In this document: positions 43,842 to 51,610 of the stretch, one piece after another | Position numbering within the stretch: the stretch's first letter is position 1 | Layout of the letters: each line of letters starts with the position of its first letter | From: Bacteroidota bacterium | Lineage (GTDB): Bacteria; Bacteroidota; Ignavibacteria; Ignavibacteriales; Ignavibacteriaceae | Assembly: GCA_022708025.1 (NCBI GenBank) | Contig: JAKIZM010000006.1 | Coordinates: 1 to 64,000, forward strand | DNA: 64,000 bases | Direction of reading: 5' to 3' | The notes under the pieces: generated by a model | Seen by the model: only the letters and a program-made list of their open reading frames with translations | Database searches by the model: none | What the model was told of the DNA's origin: nothing | Translations under genes and position numbers: made by a program

Positions 43842-43957
43842 ACATTACCCTCGATTTAAAAATGGTTTAGCATATTTTTTTGCAACTATTAACATATTCT
43901 CAATTCTTTTTCATAAAGATAAAGATTATCTCTTTTAAAAGATACCCTTTCGCAAGC
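43842..43957. other. Leader of the methylase gene, no gene
   Basis: AT-rich, bordered by an attC-like sequence; nothing recognised. Confidence 0.3.
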
Positions 43958-44148
43958 CATATATCGGCGTTGTGTATAACTTGCCGCCAATGAAAAGACT
44001 GTCCGGCTAAAGCAAAGACATTAATGTTCTGAAAAAATTTTACTAAACAGAACAAAACCGACCAAGTTAGCAGAAATGGAAGGACTACAATTAAAAATTA
44101 TACAAATGCCGAATGCGAAAAGATTTTTGGTACGCTTGGTTTGTTATA
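43958..44148 (-). other. Degenerate attC-like sequence near Mrr gene
   Basis: It closely resembles the 33.46-33.64 kb site: both share TTACACAAATGCCGA.TGCGAAAA-type left halves and GGCGTTGTG right halves. Where the other has GCCTAAC (plus strand), this has CATATATCGG, so the right box is lost. It overlaps the last codons of the Mrr-like gene's stop. Confidence 0.6.
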
Positions 44149-45886
44149 GTGTGTCTTTCTTTTCAGATAATATTTTCTTTGCTTCTCTCAAATCAATTTT
44201 TGCGTGGTGTCCATGCTTCTCTAATAAATGGAGAAGATTAGAACCATTTAATAAAGTTAACGGCTTACCTTTCGCAAATTCATAAGTATCTGGCCCATAA
44301 TCGGCAGTTGAAACTAGAATCCCTTTTGTTGCACCTTCATTCATAATCGTTCCATATAAATCTCTGACAGCAGAAACTCCAACTGTATTTGTATATCTTT
44401 TGGCTTGGATAACTATTTTACCACCACGAATTGGATCAGGATCAAAAGCAACAGCATCAACACCACCATCTCTGCTTGCTTGAGTGACTTTTACTTCACC
44501 ACCATTTGATTGGAATTCTTTTTCAAACAATTCGCGTATTAAATGTTCAAAATCTTCCCAATCCATTGCAGCAAGATTAGTTGAGGTGTCTAATTGATTA
44601 GCGACTTCATAACTTTCAATAAATCTTTTATCAGCTTTGCTAATTTGAAGGATTGGTTGCACTGGGGTAATACTACTTAATTTACTACTAGCAACGCCTT
44701 TTAAGTTTTTAAAGCAAGTTTTAGGATCAACATTTGCTAAATCGATTTGTATAAATTCATTCTTCTTTACTTGAATACTCAGAATGCAATTATTTTCTTC
44801 TTTCCCTGTTGCTTTATTTATCGCTTTTATCCACCCATTAAAAGAAATTGCCTCAATTGCATTTGCAGAATCTGCTTCAAATAATTCGTGAATTGTGCGA
44901 AGTGTGATTTTATACATTGCGTCATCAAACATCTTAGTCTGTTGAGCTTCAGGTATGAAAAATTCTTTAAGTTCTTTTCTTGAAGCTATATACCTAACCT
45001 CTCTTATTTTTGGAAAAGATTCCATTGATGGAAGTTCATACTCAACAACAATAATTTTAGTGTCAGGATTATATTCTAATTCAAAATTCTTTGAAAAAGA
45101 ATCCGGATATTCTGAATTGTTTAGAACCATTTCGCAATATTCAATAATAGATTCTAAATTATGAGATATGTATGAATCCTTTAATTCATCTATTTTTTTA
45201 TTATAGTCTACTTGATCTTGTATAAAAGCTTCCTTTCTTTTTTCCCATGCAGATAGTTCTAATTCCCATTTTTTAATTTCACTTTCATAATCTAAATCTA
45301 ATTGTGCATTAAATTTATTAACTAATGCTTTTTGTTTCTCCCATCCTGAAATAGCAGCCGTATATTTTTGTTCATAATCTTGAATCTTCTTTTCTTTTTT
45401 AGAACTAATAAGTTTTTCCCAAAATGAAAATGTTGGTGTAAATTCATTTGCTTCCTTACGAGGTTGTGGAGGATATTCTTTATAATCTTTCTTTTGTGGT
45501 TGTAAGGATGCGGCTTCAGGAAAATTGCTTTTCTTCTTTAGACTGTCCCAGTCTACAGTATCATCTATAGAAAGAGTTTTCAAAAGAAGATTTTCAATTT
45601 CTTCTAAAGCTGCTTGGGCTTGTTCGGTTCTTTCATTAGCTTCTTCTAAGTTACCCTCCCTTTCACTCAGATATTTTTTCTTTCGTGATATTATTTCCCA
45701 TTTCTCAGCCCATTTTTGCGCTTGTAGATTCGCCTTATTTTCCAACATATAGGTATCAGGAGCTGAAATAATTTTATGCTCATTCAATCCTTCATGATAC
45801 ATTTCAACAGAATATTTAAGTATTCGTGTATGAGAAACATTGTAATGAACTTGAGCTTTTCCTATTTGTAATAAACTATCAGACAT
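44144..45886 (-). CDS. Mrr-like restriction endonuclease with coiled coil
   Basis: A 580-residue protein. After an N-terminal region (to about 70), residues 70-240 are charged and heptad-like (EREGNLEEANERTEQAQAAL, later KWELELSAWEKRKEAF), i.e. coiled coil. The middle (about 250-400) is an unassigned beta-rich domain. Residues about 440-555 form an Mrr_cat PD-(D/E)XK nuclease: WEDFEHLIRELFEKEF, DGGVDAVAF, KIVIQAKRYTNTV, and IMNEGATKGILVSTADYGPD. Mrr-type enzymes cut modified or foreign DNA. It is a stand-alone gene in the defence block. Confidence 0.88.
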   Translation of the reverse strand: MSDSLLQIGKAQVHYNVSHTRILKYSVEMYHEGLNEHKIISAPDTYMLENKANLQAQKWAEKWEIISRKKKYLSEREGNLEEANERTEQAQAALEEIENLLLKTLSIDDTVDWDSLKKKSNFPEAASLQPQKKDYKEYPPQPRKEANEFTPTFSFWEKLISSKKEKKIQDYEQKYTAAISGWEKQKALVNKFNAQLDLDYESEIKKWELELSAWEKRKEAFIQDQVDYNKKIDELKDSYISHNLESIIEYCEMVLNNSEYPDSFSKNFELEYNPDTKIIVVEYELPSMESFPKIREVRYIASRKELKEFFIPEAQQTKMFDDAMYKITLRTIHELFEADSANAIEAISFNGWIKAINKATGKEENNCILSIQVKKNEFIQIDLANVDPKTCFKNLKGVASSKLSSITPVQPILQISKADKRFIESYEVANQLDTSTNLAAMDWEDFEHLIRELFEKEFQSNGGEVKVTQASRDGGVDAVAFDPDPIRGGKIVIQAKRYTNTVGVSAVRDLYGTIMNEGATKGILVSTADYGPDTYEFAKGKPLTLLNGSNLLHLLEKHGHHAKIDLREAKKILSEKKDTL

Positions 45887-46114
45887 ATATTCCTCAAATT
45901 ATTTAAACACTATAATTTTTACTTATACCGAGTTTATAATCTTCAATCCGTTTATAATTTATAATTTATTCGATATTCCGTTTAACTATTTTTTCGTTTT
46001 TTCATTTCTGTAATTTACTGTAAGGCGTGCACCCACTTCATCGGATAGCTTTGTTTTATGGTTATTCTCCCCGCTGGTAAATTTTTTTAAGAAAATATTT
46101 TTAATACTGTCTGT

Positions 46115-46170
46115 CAAAAAAAGATTCCCATTAATTTCTCTCTAAAGCTAAGAAATTAAGTGGGAATCTT
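46115..46170 (-). terminator. Rho-independent terminator (after SSS gene)
   Basis: AAGATTCCCA-TTAATTTCT and its complement pair along 19 bases with one bulge (46121-46170), followed on the minus strand by seven T. It lies about 100 bases downstream of the symporter stop codon. Confidence 0.85.
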
Positions 46171-46272
46171 CAATGGTTTGCGGAAATGTAATTATTTGCT
46201 CATTAGCAAAATCAATTATTAAGGCTTCACAATCTCTCAATGCTAAAGTTGCTTTACAAGTCTTAAATTGCT

Positions 46273-48369
46273 TTACATTTCTTTTTCAGCAGTAAGCACT
46301 TTGTCTTTTACAAATTGTCCCTGGTCTATATGTTCTTGTGTAATATAAACAATTCCATCTTCATCGTGCGGCTCGCCATAAGTGCTGTGCACGGATTTCA
46401 ATCCTCCCAGATATCTTCTTGCATCACATAAATAAACAAGATCACCCGGATCGGCAGCCATTTTAGCCATATCGTTTTTAGAAAAATACATCAGATCAGT
46501 ATCTGATTCTTTAATTTTCCAGTTAACTTTTATGATTTCACCATCACGATCATTAACCTTTCTGCCTTTGAACATTTCTTTTGCTTTTGCGATACCCCAG
46601 ACAGTTAATCCTTCTGTATGAGTTTTTTCAGAATATTTTGAATAATAGTTAGATGACAGAACAACAAGTACCAACATAATTGCACTTAAAAGTAACAAAA
46701 CCGGTAATGATGCAAGATTAAAAAGTATTATCACAAATAATCCGCCTGATACAAAGGTTAATCCGCTCATCAGTGATTTGTGATTTGGTGTTGTTTTAAT
46801 CCAATCAATTAATTTCTTCTGCTGCTTTCTTGTTACGGTTGTTAATACTCCAACCAGAACGCAGACAAATAAATTATATAAAGCACCGATATATGTATAT
46901 GGATGCTGCGGATCGTAATCTGTACCGTGTGCAAAAACTTCAATCAACGGTCTTGGATAATACATCCCGAGTATCATCAATGCAACACCAACAACAAATG
47001 TGGCAATTACTGCTGCGTTAGTAAATTTTTTCCAGAATACTCCAAGAAAAATACCAACCACAAGCGGCGGAGTTAAAGTAGAATGAAAATATCCGTGTGC
47101 TTCATAGACAGTCGGGAAGGATTCAAACGGTATAACAGCCAGCACACCCATTACAGTAAAAATAACTGTTGCAATTCGTGCGGCATTTAATTCCTGTTTG
47201 TCTTCTTCTTTCAAGCTTCGAATTTTTTTGCTAAGCCATTTTTTTGCAGGTCTGTGAACATCATTAATGTAAATAGCGGCAGTTGCATTTAAAAGCGTAT
47301 CAACAGTTGACATCAATGCAGCAGTTAAAGCTGCCATCACAAAACCGAAAACACCCGGCAGAGAAATTATATTTGCAACAACAACAAAAATATTATCCGG
47401 ATTTGTATCCGGCGGAATAACATCAGGGTGCATAACGGAAATAGCTTTTCCGATCCATCCGGCATTTCCAACAACTATTGCACTGATAGGCAGCATAAAA
47501 AGTATATTAAACGTAGCAGCTTTTCGTCCCTCATCAACACTTTTAGTTGCCATAAAGCGCATTATCAATCCCATATTCATAAACAGGAAACCAACTGATC
47601 CCGCGATTCCATCCTGCCAGAATATTCCGACAAAGTTAAAACCGGGCGGATTGTTAAAATTTGCAAGTGGTAATTTCCAACTGGTTGGTAAAGCATTCCA
47701 GAATAATCCGAATCCGCCTATGTAATCGAGTCCCAGAAAAAACACAAGCATTCCAGCAAAGATCAAAATAAATCCCTGAAGGAGATCAGTAAAAATAACG
47801 GCAGTTTGTCCTCCGTAAGTAATATAGATACCTACGATCAGTGCAATTACAATTACCAATCCCATTAATGTAATGTTAAAATGCATTCCCAAAATTGTAA
47901 ACTCAGGAGGCAGCAACGGTAAGATAGCTTTTCCCATCGTTAAAAAACCGATACCAACATATCCAATCATATAAAGTAACAGTAATAATGTAGCGAGAAA
48001 TCTTGTTGATGGTGAAAATCTTTTTTCAAAATATTCGGGTATAGAACGTATTTTAGTATAAATTATTATCGGCAGCCATCCGAAGATGAAAAATGGTACA
48101 AAGAACCAATCGTTCATATATGTCATCGTAGATGAAAAGCCGGCTTCAAAACCTTTAGCAGAATATTTGATAAAGCTATGGCTTCCGACACCCGTTGCAA
48201 CAATACTCATTGCAATAAGCCACCATTTAAAGCGTCTTCCTCCAAAAAAGAAGTCGGTTGTTGTTCTGTTATATTTACTGAAGTAAGAACCAAAAAGCAT
48301 GATTGCAATAAAATAAACAACCATTACTATCCAATCGGTTGAAGTTCCTAGACTATGATGTGCGTTCAT
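46273..48369 (-). CDS. Sodium:solute symporter (SSS), large form, paralogue
   Basis: A 698-residue SSS transporter, by eye mostly identical to the one at 37.8 kb along the whole length: FFFGGRRFKWWLIAMSIVATG, RSIPEYFEKRFSPS, GGQTAVIFTDLLQG, ALMSTVDTLLNATAAIYIND, and the same tail with SVHSTYGEPHDEDGI. Some helices differ (for example the region near residue 480-560). Substrate unknown. Two small companion genes lie upstream, and a terminator lies downstream. Confidence 0.9.
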   Translation of the reverse strand: MNAHHSLGTSTDWIVMVVYFIAIMLFGSYFSKYNRTTTDFFFGGRRFKWWLIAMSIVATGVGSHSFIKYSAKGFEAGFSSTMTYMNDWFFVPFFIFGWLPIIIYTKIRSIPEYFEKRFSPSTRFLATLLLLLYMIGYVGIGFLTMGKAILPLLPPEFTILGMHFNITLMGLVIVIALIVGIYITYGGQTAVIFTDLLQGFILIFAGMLVFFLGLDYIGGFGLFWNALPTSWKLPLANFNNPPGFNFVGIFWQDGIAGSVGFLFMNMGLIMRFMATKSVDEGRKAATFNILFMLPISAIVVGNAGWIGKAISVMHPDVIPPDTNPDNIFVVVANIISLPGVFGFVMAALTAALMSTVDTLLNATAAIYINDVHRPAKKWLSKKIRSLKEEDKQELNAARIATVIFTVMGVLAVIPFESFPTVYEAHGYFHSTLTPPLVVGIFLGVFWKKFTNAAVIATFVVGVALMILGMYYPRPLIEVFAHGTDYDPQHPYTYIGALYNLFVCVLVGVLTTVTRKQQKKLIDWIKTTPNHKSLMSGLTFVSGGLFVIILFNLASLPVLLLLSAIMLVLVVLSSNYYSKYSEKTHTEGLTVWGIAKAKEMFKGRKVNDRDGEIIKVNWKIKESDTDLMYFSKNDMAKMAADPGDLVYLCDARRYLGGLKSVHSTYGEPHDEDGIVYITQEHIDQGQFVKDKVLTAEKEM

Positions 48370-48405
48370 ATTGTTTATTTGTTATTATGTGAGAAAAATT
48401 TAATG

Positions 48406-48618
48406 TCATAGATATAAAGCGGCAAGAATCAGCAAAGCATGAATTGCCATATAATAGAAGAATCCAAAGTAAGTTATTTTCCACCAGTATCTGTGTCGTT
48501 TCTTTTCAAAGTTAACGGCTTTTGATTTCTTAATAATTATCAATCCGCTGACAAAGAAAATTCCGCCAACACCGTAGAGATAAATAAAAGGCAGCCAGGT
48601 ATTTTCAAATGAGGGCAT
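48406..48618 (-). CDS. Small two-helix companion of SSS transporter
   Basis: About 70 residues from MPSFENTW (48618; the frame opens at 48663, but the alignment with its paralogues starts here). Core WLPFIYLYGVGGIFF, basic loop KKSKAVNFEKKRHRYW, second helix ending LLILAALYL. It lies about 37 bases before the SSS gene. Confidence 0.8.
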   Translation of the reverse strand: MPSFENTWLPFIYLYGVGGIFFVSGLIIIKKSKAVNFEKKRHRYWWKITYFGFFYYMAIHALLILAALYL

Positions 48619-48738
48619 ATAAAATCCTAAATAATTTGTTAACAAATTTAGATTACAAATCAAATATGTTTCAACTGAATTGTTCTTTTAAAAATAATTA
48701 AGTTCAATTGTCTGCCTGTAAATATCAGTGACAATAGC

Positions 48739-48951
48739 TTAAAAGTATAAAGCCGCTATAATTAAAAAAGCATGTAAAAACATAAAAAAGAAAAATCCGC
48801 CGTAAAGAGCTCTTAACCAGAACCTGTGCTGTTTTTTCTTTTTGTTCAGTGCTTTTGTTTTCTTTACCAGATGCATACCGACAAAGAAAAATATACCTCC
48901 GACTCCATAAAGATAAATGTAAGGCAGCCATGTTTCAGAAAATGTTGGCAT
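48739..48951 (-). CDS. Small two-helix companion, second copy
   Basis: About 70 residues from MPTFSETW (48951). WLPYIYLYGVGGIFFFVG, a very basic loop (KKTKALNKKKKQHRFW) and AFLIIAALYF at the end. Third member of this family in the window; the tandem copy arose by duplication. Confidence 0.78.
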   Translation of the reverse strand: MPTFSETWLPYIYLYGVGGIFFFVGMHLVKKTKALNKKKKQHRFWLRALYGGFFFFMFLHAFLIIAALYF

Positions 48952-49028
48952 TACAATTCCTTTATAATCTTGATGGTTAAATATAAACTCATTAAAAAAT
49001 AATACATAATTTTTATGCAAATAAATTT

Positions 49029-49604
49029 CTAATTAAGCAGAACCTCTAATGATTCAATAAAAATTTTCTTTATTTCTGTTGATTTGTCTTTTTCAATCAG
49101 TGATCCGAGATTAGTTGAAAAAAACATTCCCCAACTGTTCAATACTAAAAATGTTGGGAAAACAGGACTAACTTTTTTTATCCTTTGTGAATAATGATTT
49201 TTTAAAAATTGTTTAATCAGTTCAGTTTCTTTTGTTAAAAGCCAGGTGATAATTTCTTTTTCCTGTTCAAATGATTTATCGTTAAGAAAGTTTAACAGAC
49301 TTTCGTGTATAAGCTTATTTGTTTCGGAGATAGATTCTTTTAGTGAAATGTAATTGTTTAATTTAGAAATAAGTTGTTCATCTTCTGCGGCGAAAACAGA
49401 TTTTATAGTTTCAATAAAATTTTCACATTCCCATTTTAATGTTGCGAAATAAAGCTCATCTTTTGAAATGAAATAATGATAGATAGTTGCCTTACCGATT
49501 CTGATATCCCGTGCAACTTCATCAAGAGTTGTTTTTGCTAAACCGTGTCTTGCAAATCTTTTTGCAGCAGCCTTTATTATCTGTGATTTTCTTTCGTTGG
49601 GCAT
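49029..49604 (-). CDS. TetR-family transcriptional regulator
   Basis: A 191-residue regulator with a textbook N-terminus: RKSQIIKAAAKRFARHGLAK, then TTLDEVARDIRIGKATIYHY and a FISKDELY helix. The C-terminal ligand domain is helical. It sits directly before the small companion genes and SSS transporter on the same strand (78 bases), so it may control this transport locus. No clear operator was identified. Confidence 0.9.
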   Translation of the reverse strand: MPNERKSQIIKAAAKRFARHGLAKTTLDEVARDIRIGKATIYHYFISKDELYFATLKWECENFIETIKSVFAAEDEQLISKLNNYISLKESISETNKLIHESLLNFLNDKSFEQEKEIITWLLTKETELIKQFLKNHYSQRIKKVSPVFPTFLVLNSWGMFFSTNLGSLIEKDKSTEIKKIFIESLEVLLN

Positions 49605-49784
49605 AATTACATTTCAGAATAAATTCTGAAAAACAATAATAAAATCATTTTGTTTACTCAAGGAAGATTGTCTTAGAATCTTAACTTGGAAATCATATTA
49701 AATAGCCGATGATTTTAGACATCTGACTAATTTTTCAGAAATCTTATAGCCAAAATAATAAAACCTGCTTTAACAATTAAGAAT

Positions 49785-51479
49785 TTAACTGATTGTTTTG
49801 ACTTTTGATTTTGCGGTTATAAATGGATTTATCAAACTGCTGATTAGAAATACAAGAATACATCCGATAACATTATACCATAAAAACGGAATATCGGTGA
49901 AAAAGTAAGAATATAAAACCACCAACTCAGAAATTATTGCAGCGATAAAAACTGAATGTCCTGTGATTTTTTTTGTATAAAAAGCGGTCAGAAAAATTCC
50001 AAGAATTGTTCCATAAACAAGTGAGCCTAAAATATTAACTGCTTCGATAAGTGAACCAAGTTCGTTTGCAAATAAAGCGAAAATGATAGCATAAAATCCC
50101 CATCCGACAGTAGCAATTTTTGAAAATCTGAGATAATGTTGATCGCTGCCGTTTTTATAGATCAATCTTTTATAAATATCAACCATTGTAGTTGAAGAAA
50201 GTGAATTCAGTTCTGCAGATGTTGATGACATTGAAGCCGCAAGTATAGCAGCTAATAATAAACCGATTAAACCAACCGGGAGATAATTAACTATGTATGT
50301 TATAAAAATATAATTTGTATCGTTTAAATCTGCAGATGGATTATTTTGCTTGATCAATGATTTTGCTTCATCCCTGATTTCATTGCCTTTCTGCTCAAGC
50401 GCTAAAAGCCTTTTCTGATAATCTGATTCTGAAATTGAATTTTTATTTATCATTTCAGAAATAAGATTTTTTTTCTCCTGATGAATCAGACCGTATTCTT
50501 TTTCAAGGTTGATGTATTGTTCGGAATAATTTCCGCTTTTAACATTATTTGTTTCTACCGGATTAAAAAAGAGCGGGGGAGTGACAAATTGGAAAAAAAC
50601 AAAAACCATCGCGCCGATAAATAAAATTATAAACTGCATCGGAACTTTTACTAATCCGTTTACAAGCAGTCCCATTCTGCTTTGAGTAATATTTTTTGCA
50701 GCAAGATATCTTGCAACCTGTGATTGATCAGTTCCGAAATAACTGAGCATTAAAAATGTTCCACCAATTAAACCTGACCAGAATGTATAACGATCGCTTA
50801 AGTTAAATGAAAAATCAATCGCGTTAAGTTTACCCATCTTTCCTGCAATATGTGTAGCATCAATAAAGGAAATATCTTTCGATAAAAACGCAATTATCAT
50901 AAAAAAGGCTGCAAACATACCGACGGTTATAATTATCATTTGAAAAATATGAGTTTTGTTTACTGCATTACTTCCGCCGATAGTTGTGTAAAGAATTACA
51001 AGAAATCCCATCAGAATAATCGTAGTATGAATATCCCAACCGAGTATAACTGATAAAATTAAAGCAGGTGCATAAATTGTAAATCCAGCAGCGAGTCCTC
51101 TTTGAGTTAAAAACAAAATACTGCCGAGCACTCTGTTTTTTAAATCAAACCGTTTTTCAAGATATTCATAAGCAGTAAAAACATTTAATTTGCTGTAAAC
51201 AGGAACTGCTGTAATTGAAAGAATTATCATTGCGATTGGCAATCCGATATAGAACTGAACGAATCTCATTCCATCAACATAAGCCTGTCCCGGAGTTGAT
51301 AAGAAGGTGATTGCACTTGCCTGAGTTGCCATAATTGATAATGCAACTACCCACCACGAACTGGTTTTACCTGCTCTTAAATATTCGTCAACATTTTTGG
51401 TTTTGTGAGTTTTCCAAATTCCGAACAGAACAATAAATCCGGTAAATCCACAAAGGACAATCCAATCAATTGTGCTCAA
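49785..51479 (-). CDS. SSS transporter of the PIG-L operon
   Basis: A 564-residue SSS transporter shorter than the other two. The start is a TTG codon (TTGAGC at 51479), whose bases overlap the stop of the 44-residue ORF upstream (TTGA). Motifs are VDEYLRAGKTSSWWVVALSI, ATQASAITFLSTPGQAYVDG, TAYEYLEKRFDLKNR and AAILAASMSSTSAELNSLS, typical of the SSS N-terminal half. A coiled insert lies at about 300-370 (YSEQYINLEKEYG). It is probably co-transcribed with the deacetylase, suggesting transport of a sugar or sugar derivative. Confidence 0.85.
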   Translation of the reverse strand: MSTIDWIVLCGFTGFIVLFGIWKTHKTKNVDEYLRAGKTSSWWVVALSIMATQASAITFLSTPGQAYVDGMRFVQFYIGLPIAMIILSITAVPVYSKLNVFTAYEYLEKRFDLKNRVLGSILFLTQRGLAAGFTIYAPALILSVILGWDIHTTIILMGFLVILYTTIGGSNAVNKTHIFQMIIITVGMFAAFFMIIAFLSKDISFIDATHIAGKMGKLNAIDFSFNLSDRYTFWSGLIGGTFLMLSYFGTDQSQVARYLAAKNITQSRMGLLVNGLVKVPMQFIILFIGAMVFVFFQFVTPPLFFNPVETNNVKSGNYSEQYINLEKEYGLIHQEKKNLISEMINKNSISESDYQKRLLALEQKGNEIRDEAKSLIKQNNPSADLNDTNYIFITYIVNYLPVGLIGLLLAAILAASMSSTSAELNSLSSTTMVDIYKRLIYKNGSDQHYLRFSKIATVGWGFYAIIFALFANELGSLIEAVNILGSLVYGTILGIFLTAFYTKKITGHSVFIAAIISELVVLYSYFFTDIPFLWYNVIGCILVFLISSLINPFITAKSKVKTIS

Positions 51480-51610
51480 CTAAATGCCTTTGTAAAAAGA
51501 TAGAAAAGTGCAATGAGAATTATTAATTCAATTAAGACAAGCGAATAAATCTTTTTCCACGATCCTAAAAACGGAGGAGTATCTTCTACTTGTTTGTTTT
51601 GTTCCGGCAT
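51476..51610 (-). CDS. 44-residue single-helix membrane peptide
   Basis: Reads MPEQNKQVEDTPPFLGSWKK, then IYSLVLIELIILIALFYLFT and a short tail. One predicted helix. Its ATG overlaps the stop of the deacetylase gene (TAATG) and its stop overlaps the TTG start of the symporter gene. The tight coupling on both sides supports a real gene, perhaps a small subunit of the transporter. Confidence 0.75.
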   Translation of the reverse strand: MPEQNKQVEDTPPFLGSWKKIYSLVLIELIILIALFYLFTKAFS

